From: Kordia algicida OT-1
Lineage (GTDB): Bacteria; Bacteroidota; Bacteroidia; Flavobacteriales; Flavobacteriaceae
Reading direction: 5' to 3'
Assembly: GCF_000154725.1 (NCBI RefSeq)
Contig: NZ_DS544873.1
Span: forward strand, 4,969,130 to 5,033,129
DNA length: 64,000 nt
Part shown: positions 27,701 through 36,935 of the stretch, piece by piece
Numbering within the stretch: position 1 is the stretch's first letter
Layout: each line of letters opens with the position of its first letter
Program-made: the position numbers and the translations under genes
Notes under the pieces: generated by a model
Databases searched by the model: none
Told to the model about the DNA's origin: nothing
What the model saw: only the letters and a program-made list of their open reading frames with translations

Positions 27701-29014
27701 GAAATTAAAATTATCGATAAGAAAACAGGAATTACGTTAAGTACAAATAACATTCCTTATGGTTCATCTATCTTTGTGAAAAATGGAGATAAGATTGAAA
27801 AAGGACAGGATATCTGTAAATGGGATGCATATAACGGTGTAATTATTTCTGAATTTGCAGGAAAAATTCAATACGAAAATGTAGAACAAGGAGTTACATA
27901 TCAAGTAGAAATTGATGAACAAACTGGTTTCCAAGAAAAGGTAATTTCTGAATCTAGAAACAAAAAATTAATTCCAACACTTCATATCTTAAACAGTAAA
28001 GGAGAAATTCAACGTTCTTACAACTTACCAGTAGGTTCTCACTTAATGGTAGATGATAATGAAAAGATTAAAGTTGGTAAGATTTTAGTAAAAATACCTC
28101 GTACATCTGCAAAATCTGGAGATATTACAGGAGGTTTACCACGTGTAACAGAATTATTTGAAGCACGTAATCCTTCAAATCCAGCAGTTGTATCTGAGAT
28201 TGATGGTGTTGTTTCTTTTGGTAAAATTAAAAGAGGTAACCGTGAGATTATTGTAGAATCTAAATTTGGAGATATCAGAAAGTATTTAGTTAAACTTTCT
28301 AACCAAATCTTAGTGCAAGAGAACGATTATGTAAGAGCAGGAATGCCACTTTCAGATGGTTCTATCACGCCAAATGACATCTTAAATATCAAAGGACCTT
28401 CTGCGGTACAACAGTATTTGGTAAATGAAGTACAAGAAGTATATCGTTTACAAGGTGTAAAAATTAATGACAAGCACTTTGAGGTAATTGTACGTCAAAT
28501 GATGCGTAAAGTAAGAATTGGAGATCCAGGAGATACTATTTTCTTAGAAAACCAATTAATTCATAAGTCAGATTTCATCAGAGAAAATGACAATCTTTAC
28601 GGTCAAAAAGTAATAGAAGATGCAGGTGAATCGGAAAACTTTAAAGCAGGACAAATTGTTTCTCCAAGAGAATTGAGAGATGAAAACTCGCTTTTAAGAA
28701 GAGCTGATAAGCAACTTGTAACTGCAAGAGACGTAGTGCCAGCAACGGCAACACCAATCTTACAAGGTATTACAAGAGCGTCATTACAGACAAAATCATT
28801 TATCTCTGCGGCATCGTTCCAGGAAACTACAAAAGTACTGAATGAAGCAGCTGTAAGCGGTAAAGTAGATTCATTAGAAGGATTAAAAGAAAATGTAATT
28901 GTTGGGCATAAAATACCAGCGGGGACAGGAATGCGTAAGTACGATGATATTATTGTAGGTTCGAAAGAAGAATACAATGAAATCATGGCGGCAAAGCATG
29001 AAATAAACTTTTAA
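24716..29014 (+). CDS. rpoC: DNA-directed RNA polymerase subunit beta'
   Basis: This 1432-residue protein has the N-terminal zinc ribbon ([20 protein letters not shown] at about 66-85) and the catalytic [10 protein letters not shown] around 475-484, whose three Asp hold the active-site Mg2+. The bridge/trigger region contains [26 protein letters not shown] second zinc-type Cys cluster ([15 protein letters not shown]) is present. It lies 70 nt after rpoB. Confidence 0.98.
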   Translation: MARNKDKNTVKRFNKISIGLASPESILAASKGEVLKPETINYRTHKPERDGLFCERIFGPVKDYECACGKYKRIRYKGIVCDRCGVEVTEKKVRRDRVGHINLVVPVAHIWYFRSLPNKIGYLLGLPSKKLDMIIYYERYVVIQPGDAKNEAGEPVQKMDFLTEEEYLNILESLPQENLYLDDTDPNKFIAKMGAECLIELLSRIDLDQLSFDLRHKANNETSKQRKTEALKRLQVVESLRDANKNRENRPEWMIMKVVPVIPPELRPLVPLDGGRFATSDLNDLYRRVIIRNNRLKRLMEIKAPEVILRNEKRMLQESVDSLFDNTRKSSAVKTDSNRPLKSLSDSLKGKQGRFRQNLLGKRVDYSARSVIVVGPELKLYECGLPKNMAAELYKPFVIRKLIERGIVKTVKSAKKIIDKKEPVVWDILDNVIKGHPVLLNRAPTLHRLGIQAFQPKLIEGKAIQLHPLACTAFNADFDGDQMAVHLPLGPEAILEAQLLMLASQNILNPANGSPITVPSQDMVLGLYYMTKLRKSTPEKKIVGEGLTFYSADEVVMAYNEKKVELNASIKIRAKDFNEEGELVTQIIETTVGRVLFNEKVPPQAGFINEVLTKKSLRNIIGKILQVTDIPTTSNFLDEIKSLGYGFAFRGGLSFSLGDIIIPEEKQKLIDEANGKVDGITMNYNMGLITNNERYNQVIDIWTNTNANLTELSMKHISEDQQGFNSVYMMLDSGARGSKEQIRQLTGMRGLMAKPKKSTAGGGEIIENPILSNFKEGLSILEYFISTHGARKGLADTALKTADAGYLTRRLVDVSQDVIVNIHDCETLRGVEVTALKKNEDVVEKLKERILGRVSLHDVYNPLTEELIVEAGQEISEEIAQLIEDSPVETVEVRSPLTCEAPKGICAKCYGRNLSTNKMVQIGEAVGVVAAQSIGEPGTQLTLRTFHMGGVASSISDENTLKAKFSGIAEIEELKTVQGEDSDENMADIVISRTSEIKIIDKKTGITLSTNNIPYGSSIFVKNGDKIEKGQDICKWDAYNGVIISEFAGKIQYENVEQGVTYQVEIDEQTGFQEKVISESRNKKLIPTLHILNSKGEIQRSYNLPVGSHLMVDDNEKIKVGKILVKIPRTSAKSGDITGGLPRVTELFEARNPSNPAVVSEIDGVVSFGKIKRGNREIIVESKFGDIRKYLVKLSNQILVQENDYVRAGMPLSDGSITPNDILNIKGPSAVQQYLVNEVQEVYRLQGVKINDKHFEVIVRQMMRKVRIGDPGDTIFLENQLIHKSDFIRENDNLYGQKVIEDAGESENFKAGQIVSPRELRDENSLLRRADKQLVTARDVVPATATPILQGITRASLQTKSFISAASFQETTKVLNEAAVSGKVDSLEGLKENVIVGHKIPAGTGMRKYDDIIVGSKEEYNEIMAAKHEINF

Positions 29015-29017
29015 TAC

Positions 29018-29326
29018 ATGAACGACAAAGCAAACGAAAAGCAAATCAATATTGAGTTGGATGAAGCAATTGCAGAAGGAACATATTCTAATCTTGCCAT
29101 TATCAATCACTCAGCGACTGAATTTGTAGTAGATTTTGTAAACATCATGCCAGGGAGACCAAAGGCAAAAGTGAAATCTAGAATTGTGTTAACACCACAA
29201 CATGCCAAACGATTAATGAAAGCATTAGGTGAAAACATACATCGCTTTGAAAAAGCTCATGGACAAATTAAAGAATTTGAACAAGCTCCAATTCCGATGA
29301 ATTTCGGACCTACGGGAGAAGCATAA
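29018..29326 (+). CDS. DUF3467 family protein
   Basis: This 102-residue protein matches DUF3467: a beta-rich core (YSNLAIINHSATEFVVDFVNIMPG) and a helix after SRIVLTPQHAKRLMKALGENI. It starts 3 nt after the rpoC stop, so it is translated from the polymerase mRNA. No function is established. The tight linkage suggests a transcription- or ribosome-linked role (inference). A terminator follows directly. Confidence 0.85.
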   Translation: MNDKANEKQINIELDEAIAEGTYSNLAIINHSATEFVVDFVNIMPGRPKAKVKSRIVLTPQHAKRLMKALGENIHRFEKAHGQIKEFEQAPIPMNFGPTGEA

Positions 29327-29368
29327 AAACAAAAACCTCAATTTTCGAATTGGGGTTTTTTGTTTTGG
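29326..29368 (+). terminator. terminator of the rpoBC operon
   Basis: The A-rich arm ending aaaacctcaatt pairs with aattggggtttt across a ttcg loop, with one wobble, and runs into a T-rich tail. Confidence 0.8.
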
Positions 29369-29535
29369 TACATTTTGTCAAAAAAATCAAAGCGTCATTT
29401 TGAACCAGGCACAAAATCGTATCATTCGTACATAATATAACTATTTAAAAAATCTATAATTTTAAAACATATAATAAATTATAGTAATTGAAATGAAAAA
29501 TACAATTCCAAAAGCTTAATTTTAAAGCACAAAAA

Positions 29536-29564
29536 AAAAGACGTAAGTATAATTTACGTCTTTT
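29536..29564. terminator. bidirectional terminator, prfC side
   Basis: The perfect 11-bp stem aaaagacgtaa (29536-29546) / ttacgtctttt (29554-29564) has A and T flanks on both sides. It lies 87 bp beyond the stop of the minus-strand prfC. Confidence 0.75.
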
Positions 29565-29651
29565 GTGTATAAATGCTCTTAAAAATCTTTAAAATGGATT
29601 TTGATTAAATAATTTTTTAATCTTTCAATTATTTAATCATGTAATTTCACC

Positions 29652-31238
29652 TCAAAACTCACTTGTAAAATGGAATTTTATATTCGGATATTTCTGTTGT
29701 GTCATTTGTAATGAAAAAGAAGAATCTGCCAAAAACACCAATTTATTTTCCTTATCACGTGCCAAAAATTTCTGTTTTACACGTTTAAAATCTAAAAACT
29801 CAGGATCTTTTTCGTTCTCAACTTCTACCCAACAAGCCTTGTGAACATTTAAATTTTCATACGAACACTTTGCGCCATATTCGTGTTCCAATCGGTACTG
29901 AATCACCTCATATTGAAGTGCTCCAACGGTTCCAATAATTTGCCGTCCATTCAAATCTAGCGTAAACAATTGTGCAACTCCTTCATCCATCAATTGATTG
30001 ATTCCTTTTCGTAACTGCTTGGATTTCATTGGGTCAGCATTGTTGATGTATCTAAAATGCTCTGGTGAAAAACTAGGAACTCCTTTATAATTTAGCTTTT
30101 CGCCTGCGGTCAAAGTATCTCCAATTTTAAAATTTCCTGTATCGTGCAAACCTACAATATCACCAGGAAAAGACTCGTCTACAATTTGTTTTTTCTCAGC
30201 AAAAAATGCATTCGGACTTGAAAATTTTAGCTTCTTATCCAATCGCACATGCAGGTATGGCGTATTTCGTTTAAAAACTCCTGAGACAATTTTTATAAAT
30301 GCCAAACGGTCACGGTGTTTTGGATCCATATTGGCGTGAATCTTAAATACAAAACCAGAAAATTTATTCTCGTTAGGTTCAACCAAACGTTCATCAGACA
30401 TTTTTGGTAGCGGACTTGGTGCAATTTCAACAAAACAATTTAGCAATTCTCGAACACCAAAATTATTCAATGCTGAACCAAAAAATACAGGTTGCAATTC
30501 ACTATTTAAATATGCTTCTCGATTAAATTCAGGATATACCTCATATACTAATTCTAGTTCTTCACGAAGCGTTTCTGCTGCAGTTTCTCCAATATAATTC
30601 TCCAATTCAGGATTGTTAACATCTTCAAAATGAATGGCTTCAGAAATTGTTTGCTTATTTTCTCCTGTAAATAAATTAATATTCTTTTCCCAAATATTAT
30701 AAATTCCTTTAAAGTCATATCCCATTCCAATAGGAAAACTCAAAGGAGTAACGCGTAAGCCTAACTTTTGCTCCACTTCATCCAACAAATCAAAAGCATC
30801 TTTTCCTTCTCTATCTAACTTATTAATAAAGACAATAATAGGAATCTTTCGCATGCGACAAACTTCAACCAATTTTTCCGTTTGTTCCTCCACACCTTTA
30901 GCAACATCAATTACGACAATTACGCTATCTACAGCGCTTAAAGTACGGAAGGTATCTTCAGCAAAATCCTTGTGACCTGGTGTGTCTAAAATGTTGATTT
31001 TCTTGTCTTTATAAATAAATGCTAATACGGAAGTTGCTACAGAAATTCCTCTCTGACGTTCAATCTCCATAAAATCACTCGTAGCTCCTTTTTTGATCTT
31101 ATTATTCTTTACCGCGCCTGCTTCCTGAATAGCTCCACCAAAAAGTAATAACTTCTCTGTAAGAGTCGTTTTACCTGCATCTGGATGCGAAATAATACCA
31201 AAAGTACGTCGCTTATCAATTTCCTGTTGTATGCTCAT
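29652..31238 (-). CDS. prfC: peptide chain release factor 3
   Basis: This 528-residue class II release factor GTPase recycles RF1/RF2 after peptide release. G1 is SHPDAGKTTL (17-26), followed by the SDFMEIERQRGISV switch region, DTPGHKDF (G3) and NKLD (G4). The length and the C-terminal domain are typical. It is convergent with rpoC-DUF3467 and appears monocistronic. Confidence 0.97.
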   Translation of the reverse strand: MSIQQEIDKRRTFGIISHPDAGKTTLTEKLLLFGGAIQEAGAVKNNKIKKGATSDFMEIERQRGISVATSVLAFIYKDKKINILDTPGHKDFAEDTFRTLSAVDSVIVVIDVAKGVEEQTEKLVEVCRMRKIPIIVFINKLDREGKDAFDLLDEVEQKLGLRVTPLSFPIGMGYDFKGIYNIWEKNINLFTGENKQTISEAIHFEDVNNPELENYIGETAAETLREELELVYEVYPEFNREAYLNSELQPVFFGSALNNFGVRELLNCFVEIAPSPLPKMSDERLVEPNENKFSGFVFKIHANMDPKHRDRLAFIKIVSGVFKRNTPYLHVRLDKKLKFSSPNAFFAEKKQIVDESFPGDIVGLHDTGNFKIGDTLTAGEKLNYKGVPSFSPEHFRYINNADPMKSKQLRKGINQLMDEGVAQLFTLDLNGRQIIGTVGALQYEVIQYRLEHEYGAKCSYENLNVHKACWVEVENEKDPEFLDFKRVKQKFLARDKENKLVFLADSSFSLQMTQQKYPNIKFHFTSEF

Positions 31239-31561
31239 TTGAAATATTTAAAATAAAACCTAAAAGTACCGTTTTTTTAATCAAATGGAAAGAATAAAAA
31301 GTATGAAAACATCATCTAAAGATAGTTGAGTTCAAAAGGAATTATAATGAGGAGTCAAGATATGTATGCCCCTTATTAGTAACAAACTTATATACAAATT
31401 TATTTTACGTTTGTATTAAATACTTTTTGTGAGAAAAGAAGCTATATAAACGCTGTTAGACTTAAGAAAAATACTTTTCAACTAAATTAAAAGTATTTTG
31501 AACTAATATATTGTTCTCTATTACTTGGAATAAATAGCTTTGCTTTTAAAATCAGAAAGTT
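31239..31561. other. intergenic region between divergent genes
   Basis: These are 323 AT-rich bases without a gene. TACGTTTG at 31406-31413 fits a -7 element for the plus-strand surface gene, but no convincing -33 TTTG lies at the right distance. Confidence 0.35.
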
Positions 31562-33352
31562 ATGAAGAAAGTCCCCTATCTCCTCATCTTGTTTTTCTGC
31601 AATGTATCTGCACAACTAACAGTAAGAAATAATCATTATATTTTTGTTAAAGATCAAGTCTTGTTTGTCAATGATAATGTAAACTTACAAGAATCAGATG
31701 CAAAAATGTATTTAAGAGATGATGCTCAATTAGTACAAGGTACTGGAGTTACAGGAAACTCAGGTGAAGGTCAATTAAGTGTATATCAAAATGGAACTAC
31801 TCACAACTATGCTTACAATTATTGGTGCTCTCCAGTAGGAAATAATTCTCTCTCATTTGGTAATGAAAATTTTTCGGTAAATTTATTGGATGATGCTACA
31901 GGTTTGATAAGTAGTACTGATGCAGCATTTACAAGCTATGATGGATTTTCGAGTCCACTTACCATTGCTAGATACTGGATATATACATTTGAAAACGCCT
32001 CTAGCTACAGTCAATGGATGTATAAAGCTGATACAGGAGCTATTGCTCCTGGATTAGGATTTACAATGAAAGGTACTAGTGACTCTAGTAATAATCAATT
32101 ATATGACTTTAGAGGGAAGGCAAATAATGGAACAATTACTAATTCTGTAGCTTCTTCACAATGGACTTTAGTAGGAAATCCCTATCCTTCTGCTTTAGAT
32201 GCAGTAGCTTATATACATGATACCGATAATCAAAATGCAATCACAGGAACATTATACTATTGGGAACAAGACTTAAGTGTAATGTCGCACAATGTAGCTG
32301 ACTATGTGGGTGGATATGCCACTTACACAATAAATGCAGCAGGAACTTTAGAAACATTTATTCCAGCAACTTTTGATACGTATAATAGTGACGGAACTCT
32401 AAACACTACAGGTAATACTAGTACTAGTAGCAAGAGGGCAAGAAGATACATACCAGTTGGACAAGGGTTCATGGTAGAAGGTAGTTCAACTACATCAGGG
32501 GTAGTGCAATCTAAAAATACACATAGAGTATATTATAAGCAATCAAATATTGATAGTGAATTTTTTAGGTCAACAGACGTAAATGATGTAGGTTTGATTG
32601 AGAATAGTCAAACGGCTAATAATCATGAAAATACGAATTCTTATTATGGTGTAATCCCGCCTGAATACAAACGTTTCCGACTTAATATAGATTTTAATAA
32701 TACCTACACGCGCCAATTAGTACAAACATTTCATGATACAGAAGCAACAGCAGGCTTTGATTATGGTTTAGAGTCTAAGAGTCCGTTAGGAGTTGCTAGT
32801 GATGCCTTTTGGATAATAAATGAAGAACCGTACATTGCTCAAGCATTACCTTATAATATTGAAATGACAATTCCTTTACATATAAATGTAGCACAAAATA
32901 CTACGGTAAGAATTAGAACGTTTGATGTTCAAAACTTTTCAGCTAATCAAGCAATATATATACATGATAAACAATTAAATCAATACCACGATATAAGCAA
33001 CGGATTTTTTGAAATTGCTTTGTCGCAAGGAGAATATACAGATAGATTTGAGGTTACTTTTTTAGCTGATAATAATGTACTTGGTTTTGAACAATATGAA
33101 ATAGAAAACTTATTAGTACTTCAAGATAAAGAAAGACAACAATTAATTGTGCAAAACCCTAACTTACTTCACATAGAAAGCATTCAGTTATATGATATGC
33201 TAGGAAGAAAAGTGCTTGACAATAAAGGTTTGAAAAAGCATGATAAGTATATAGTTGATACAACACCATTCAATGAAGGTGTATACATAGTAAAGATAAT
33301 AGCTAAAAATCATAAGGAATATTCAAAAAAAGTAATAATAAAAAGACAATAG
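31562..33352 (+). CDS. T9SS type A sorting domain-containing surface protein
   Basis: This 596-residue protein has a Sec signal peptide (residues 1-18, ending NVSAQ) and a large beta-rich body with Ser/Thr/Asn-rich segments. Its C-terminal ~80-residue T9SS type A sorting domain has IESIQLYDMLGRKVLDN, then FNEGVYIVKIIAKN and the basic end KKVIIKRQ. It should cross the outer membrane by T9SS. No catalytic motif was recognised. The stop codon is directly followed by the ATG of the next gene, so translation is probably coupled. Confidence 0.88.
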   Translation: MKKVPYLLILFFCNVSAQLTVRNNHYIFVKDQVLFVNDNVNLQESDAKMYLRDDAQLVQGTGVTGNSGEGQLSVYQNGTTHNYAYNYWCSPVGNNSLSFGNENFSVNLLDDATGLISSTDAAFTSYDGFSSPLTIARYWIYTFENASSYSQWMYKADTGAIAPGLGFTMKGTSDSSNNQLYDFRGKANNGTITNSVASSQWTLVGNPYPSALDAVAYIHDTDNQNAITGTLYYWEQDLSVMSHNVADYVGGYATYTINAAGTLETFIPATFDTYNSDGTLNTTGNTSTSSKRARRYIPVGQGFMVEGSSTTSGVVQSKNTHRVYYKQSNIDSEFFRSTDVNDVGLIENSQTANNHENTNSYYGVIPPEYKRFRLNIDFNNTYTRQLVQTFHDTEATAGFDYGLESKSPLGVASDAFWIINEEPYIAQALPYNIEMTIPLHINVAQNTTVRIRTFDVQNFSANQAIYIHDKQLNQYHDISNGFFEIALSQGEYTDRFEVTFLADNNVLGFEQYEIENLLVLQDKERQQLIVQNPNLLHIESIQLYDMLGRKVLDNKGLKKHDKYIVDTTPFNEGVYIVKIIAKNHKEYSKKVIIKRQ

Positions 33353-35452
33353 ATGATGAAACGTATAATATTAATAATAAGTGTACTGAGTATTACTTTA
33401 ATGAATGCTCAAGTAGGTATAGGAACAACAACACCTAATAGTTCATCTGAATTAGAAATAGTTTCTAACGATAAAGGAATACTAATTCCAAGGATAGGTT
33501 TGTCAAGTAGCTCAGATAGCACTACTATAGGAAGTGGTAATGTTGAGAGTTTATTAGTATATAACACAGCAACAAGTGGAGATATCACCCCTGGTTACTA
33601 CTATTGGGATGGAGCAAAATGGCAGCGCCTTACTGTTGCTGATGATGTGGATATCAAAGAGCCATGGTATGGTACAGATGATAATGCTGCTGCCACTAGC
33701 AATACCGAAGATATGTATCTTATGAGTTCAAAAGTAGGTATTGGTACTACAACACCTGAGGCAAGACTAAACTTAATTCAATCAGGGTCAATCGCATATG
33801 GAAATTTAGAAAATGCAGCACTTTTAATAGGAACAACAGCTAATGGGATAGGATTAGATAACAATCAAATCGCTAAATATGGGGGTACTTTGTTTTTTGA
33901 ATCTGAGGATGGATTTACACTAAGTACAGATGTGAATAGCAATGGGGAGGTAAATGTAAATACGGCAGATAAGGTAATGAGCATTGCTAAAACTGGAGAT
34001 GTTAGGATAGACTATAACCTTCATGTGTTAGAAAAAGTGGGGGTGGGTACAACCAGTCCTGTATCTAAATTGCAAGTAGTAGGGAGTGACGGGCAAGATA
34101 TCTTTAGAGTTAAAGGTCCAGGATCAGCTAGTGAATTAATATTTAATGATTTAATATCTGGAGGATATCCTAGTGGTTTGTCTAATTTGACATCTCAATC
34201 AGATGGGATGTTAGTAGACCTTCCTCAATTTGCTAATTTAATTTTTAAAATTAGAAATAACGATCAAACGGATGGTTTTCATATCGTAAACAATACTGGA
34301 GACCATGTGTTTACAGCTAATGCAAACCGTAGAATGAGTATTGGTTTTGCCAGCGACGTACCTGAGGCAACTTTAGATGTAGCGAGTGCTACAAGAACAG
34401 GAACACATGCTCCTACGAGTACATTTTATGTGACGGGTAATTATGGTCAGCGAAGCAATGGAGCTGAGTTTGTACACACCAATGGTACGCAAGGTGTAGG
34501 AATTGGTTGGGAAGGGATCTATAAAACGAGTTCTGCTGCAGATTCCAATCTTTCTCTAAGTTCAAAAGGAACAGGTTCGGTGTATACATACACAAACAAC
34601 GCAGCTAGAATGACGGTAGACGGCGATGGTGAAGTAGGAGTTGGAACAACGAACCCTACGGAAAGATTGCATGTAAACAATGGGCAATTATACATAACAA
34701 CTCCAAGTAATAATATGTTGCGTTTTCAAATTGGATACGACGGTTTTTCTTATGGAAATAGAAGTAGTGATTTTGGTGTTTTGTTTGAGTCTGCATCTAG
34801 CGGTTTTCCAGGTTCTGTTGCAAGAATAAGTGCAGGAGATCAGAGTACAGGTACTGCTAACGGTAACAAGTATTTAGGATTTCAAGTGGGTAGAAATAAA
34901 TTAAATTCTGACACCAAATTAATGTACTTAAGCTCTGTAGGAGGAGGGAGAGTTGGTATAAATACAGAAAGTCCGTCCTACACGTTGCATGTTAATGGTT
35001 CAGTAGCAGGAACATCAGCGTATGTAAATACTTCTGATGCGCGTTTAAAAACAAATATACTTCCGCTAGAAAATGCATTAAGTAAAATAATGAGTTTGCA
35101 AGGGGTGACTTTTGATTGGAATTCGAATAGGTCTGTAGGAAAGCAATTAGAATTAGACGATAAAAATCATATAGGCTTCATAGCGCAACAAGTAGAAAGT
35201 GTGCTTCCAGAAGTGGTTAGTACAGACGATTCAAGCTCAGAAAAAATTAAATCTGTAGCGTATGCAGATATTGTACCAGTCTTAGTAGAGGCGATTAAAG
35301 AATTAAATAAAAAAATTGACCAACTTGAAGATGAAAATACGCAGTTAAAAGCTTCTTTAAATAGCATTGATGCTTTGAAAGTGGAAATAAAAAATATGCA
35401 AAATAAATTAAAAAGGGTATTGGATGTTACAGAAGAAAATAATGCGAAATAA
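33353..35452 (+). CDS. surface fibre-like protein with S74-type intramolecular chaperone domain
   Basis: This 699-residue protein has a signal peptide ending MNAQ and then the flavobacterial VGIGTTTPNSSSELEI opening. It carries repeated VGIGTTTP / VGVGTTSPVSKLQV / VGVGTTNPTERLHV / VGINTESPSYTLHV blocks. A peptidase_S74-like module follows at about 558-650 (TSDARLKTNI, HIGFIAQQVESVLPEVV) and then a coiled coil (about 640-690). S74 domains trim themselves after guiding trimerisation of phage tail fibres. Here the protein is likely an exported trimeric fibre, co-translated with the T9SS cargo upstream. The partner and the ligand are unknown. Confidence 0.85.
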   Translation: MMKRIILIISVLSITLMNAQVGIGTTTPNSSSELEIVSNDKGILIPRIGLSSSSDSTTIGSGNVESLLVYNTATSGDITPGYYYWDGAKWQRLTVADDVDIKEPWYGTDDNAAATSNTEDMYLMSSKVGIGTTTPEARLNLIQSGSIAYGNLENAALLIGTTANGIGLDNNQIAKYGGTLFFESEDGFTLSTDVNSNGEVNVNTADKVMSIAKTGDVRIDYNLHVLEKVGVGTTSPVSKLQVVGSDGQDIFRVKGPGSASELIFNDLISGGYPSGLSNLTSQSDGMLVDLPQFANLIFKIRNNDQTDGFHIVNNTGDHVFTANANRRMSIGFASDVPEATLDVASATRTGTHAPTSTFYVTGNYGQRSNGAEFVHTNGTQGVGIGWEGIYKTSSAADSNLSLSSKGTGSVYTYTNNAARMTVDGDGEVGVGTTNPTERLHVNNGQLYITTPSNNMLRFQIGYDGFSYGNRSSDFGVLFESASSGFPGSVARISAGDQSTGTANGNKYLGFQVGRNKLNSDTKLMYLSSVGGGRVGINTESPSYTLHVNGSVAGTSAYVNTSDARLKTNILPLENALSKIMSLQGVTFDWNSNRSVGKQLELDDKNHIGFIAQQVESVLPEVVSTDDSSSEKIKSVAYADIVPVLVEAIKELNKKIDQLEDENTQLKASLNSIDALKVEIKNMQNKLKRVLDVTEENNAK

Positions 35453-35833
35453 GAAAAACTTAAAATAAATGTCATTATATAAGATATTAACCCTTTTTTA
35501 TGGTGTTTTTTAGACGTTTACCTGAAAAATATGTTTTTCATCTAAATAATAAAAAAAAGAATAAATTGAAATGCTAAAATTACTAAAATACCGTATGTTT
35601 GAATATATTATAGAAAATGGTAGGTTAAATTTTCTAAAAATAGTATTTAGGCTAAAAGAGAATTTCAATAAGATTTTGAGTCTTATTGGATTCTCTTTTT
35701 TTTAGTGTAATACTTACATGGAGTTTCAATAAATAGGCTGTTTAGTTAAAGAGGCTTAATTCTAAATCAGTCCCCTAAACCCCTCTCAATATGTTTTTTG
35801 ATTAAAAATTGAGGGGTTTTTTTGTGTCAACTT
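35453..35833. other. intergenic region with two hairpins
   Basis: No gene is seen. A terminator-like stem at 35654-35702 (agagaa...caataaga / tcttattg...ttctct, then T8) and a second G/C-rich stem at 35777-35785 / 35811-35819 with a T-tract both read for plus-strand transcripts. Confidence 0.6.
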
Positions 35834-36049
35834 TTATTTTTTGAAAGTTTCTAATAAATCCAGTCCATTTTTAAAAATTTTCTTTATTTCGTTCACATCA
35901 ACAACTGTCCCCATAGCGGCCATGTCTAATATATAGTTTTGCATAGATTTTTTTAAAGCATTCTCTAATAATGTAATGGCTTCGCTATTAGGATTTTCTT
36001 TCTTGATAATAGTAATAGCTGAGATGATGGAGTCTATATTGTTTTGCAT
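35834..36049 (-). CDS. small hypothetical helical protein
   Basis: From the ATG at 36049 this would be a 71-residue mostly helical protein (MQNNIDSIISAITIIKKENP...). The frame opens further upstream to a GTG at 36112, but that start lies inside a strong hairpin and adds a hydrophobic tail. I do not recognise the family. It follows the 173-residue minus-strand gene across a terminator-like hairpin. Real but unassigned is the likeliest status. Confidence 0.4.
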   Translation of the reverse strand: MQNNIDSIISAITIIKKENPNSEAITLLENALKKSMQNYILDMAAMGTVVDVNEIKKIFKNGLDLLETFKK

Positions 36050-36102
36050 ATGATAAAAAGCTTGTAGTGAGTTGGTTAAAGAATAATACAATAGAGGTAA
36101 AA

Positions 36103-36140
36103 GCCACACCACCCCTGCCTAAAAGGTAGGGGGGTGTGGC
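36103..36140 (-). terminator. GC-rich hairpin downstream of the 173-residue gene
   Basis: Arms 36103-36119 and 36125-36140 pair with about two mismatches around AAAA. On the minus strand the stem is followed by TTTT, so it can terminate the upstream minus-strand gene. Confidence 0.65.
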
Positions 36141-36163
36141 ATAAAGTTGCAGTAGTTTAGCTA

Positions 36164-36685
36164 TTAGCTATTATTTGTGGTGTCTATATTGTCTGCATTG
36201 TTATCTGTAGCTTCATTAGTATTGCTGGGACCTTGGTTAGCAAAGCGTTGTTGTAGGCGTTGATAGGTGGTTTCCACACCAGGTATGCCACTATCGGTAG
36301 CAGCTTTGTACATACGGTATGCCATTAAAGAAGACGCATAAGCTTCTGATCCTGCTAAAATACGGGTGTCATTAATTTTTTCAGCCAATTCATCTACCAA
36401 TAATGACAGGGTGCTTAGTTGTTGGTATAAAACGTAATCTTTTTTTACTTCCAGCGGGTTCAAATAACTAGGGAGCACCTCAGGAGTATTTTCCATGCTG
36501 GTAATAGCGTCATCTACAAATAATTTGTTGCTTCGGCTAATTTTAGGTAACGACATACGTTCACTAGGTGTAAGCCCTATTAAAAAAGGCATTAAGGTAG
36601 ATAATTCTTCAATTTTAGTTTTAATCTCAGTAATGGTTTCTTCAGTTAAAGTAATAGAAAGTCTGTTGTTTGAAATGTTGCTCAT
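36164..36685 (-). CDS. conserved hypothetical helical protein
   Basis: This 173-residue protein is predicted mainly helical: residues 10-35 and 85-140 (LYQQLSTLSLLVDELAEKIN, then SLMAYRMYKAA). It has a disordered Asn/Thr/Asp-rich tail. There is no signal peptide or catalytic motif. Its text (KISRSNKLFVDDA, ETTYQRLQQRF) resembles unnamed cytoplasmic proteins of other Bacteroidota, but I cannot assign a domain. It is divergent from the giant adhesin gene, sharing a 250-bp upstream region. Confidence 0.7.
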   Translation of the reverse strand: MSNISNNRLSITLTEETITEIKTKIEELSTLMPFLIGLTPSERMSLPKISRSNKLFVDDAITSMENTPEVLPSYLNPLEVKKDYVLYQQLSTLSLLVDELAEKINDTRILAGSEAYASSLMAYRMYKAATDSGIPGVETTYQRLQQRFANQGPSNTNEATDNNADNIDTTNNS

Positions 36686-36867
36686 AAAAAATAATAATTA
36701 GTGTCAAATAAGTTTTAAAACAGTAATTTACAATGTTTCATTGTAAATTACTACTAATAATACTAGAAAAACAAGTGAAATTGTTTTTGAACGAAGTAAA
36801 AAAGCTTTTCAACGAATAAATAAGTCTTTTCGTATAATAACTCAAATAAATTCATTTTGTTAAGGCG

Positions 36868-36875
36868 TATCTTTG
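36868..36875 (+). promoter_or_regulatory. candidate -7 element of the giant adhesin gene
   Basis: TATCTTTG at 36868-36875 matches TAnnTTTG, 61 nt before the ATG. No well-spaced -33 TTTG is present; the TTTTG at 36855-36859 is too close. Confidence 0.35.
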
Positions 36876-36935
36876 CTAAAGATTTGTTAAATTAAGAAAA
36901 AGAAAATTTCATTATAAGTATAAAAATAACTATAC

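Noticed and set aside
36855..36859. TTTTG as -33 element of the adhesin promoter
   Set aside because: It is only 8 bp from the -7 candidate, far short of the usual ~17-23 bp spacing.
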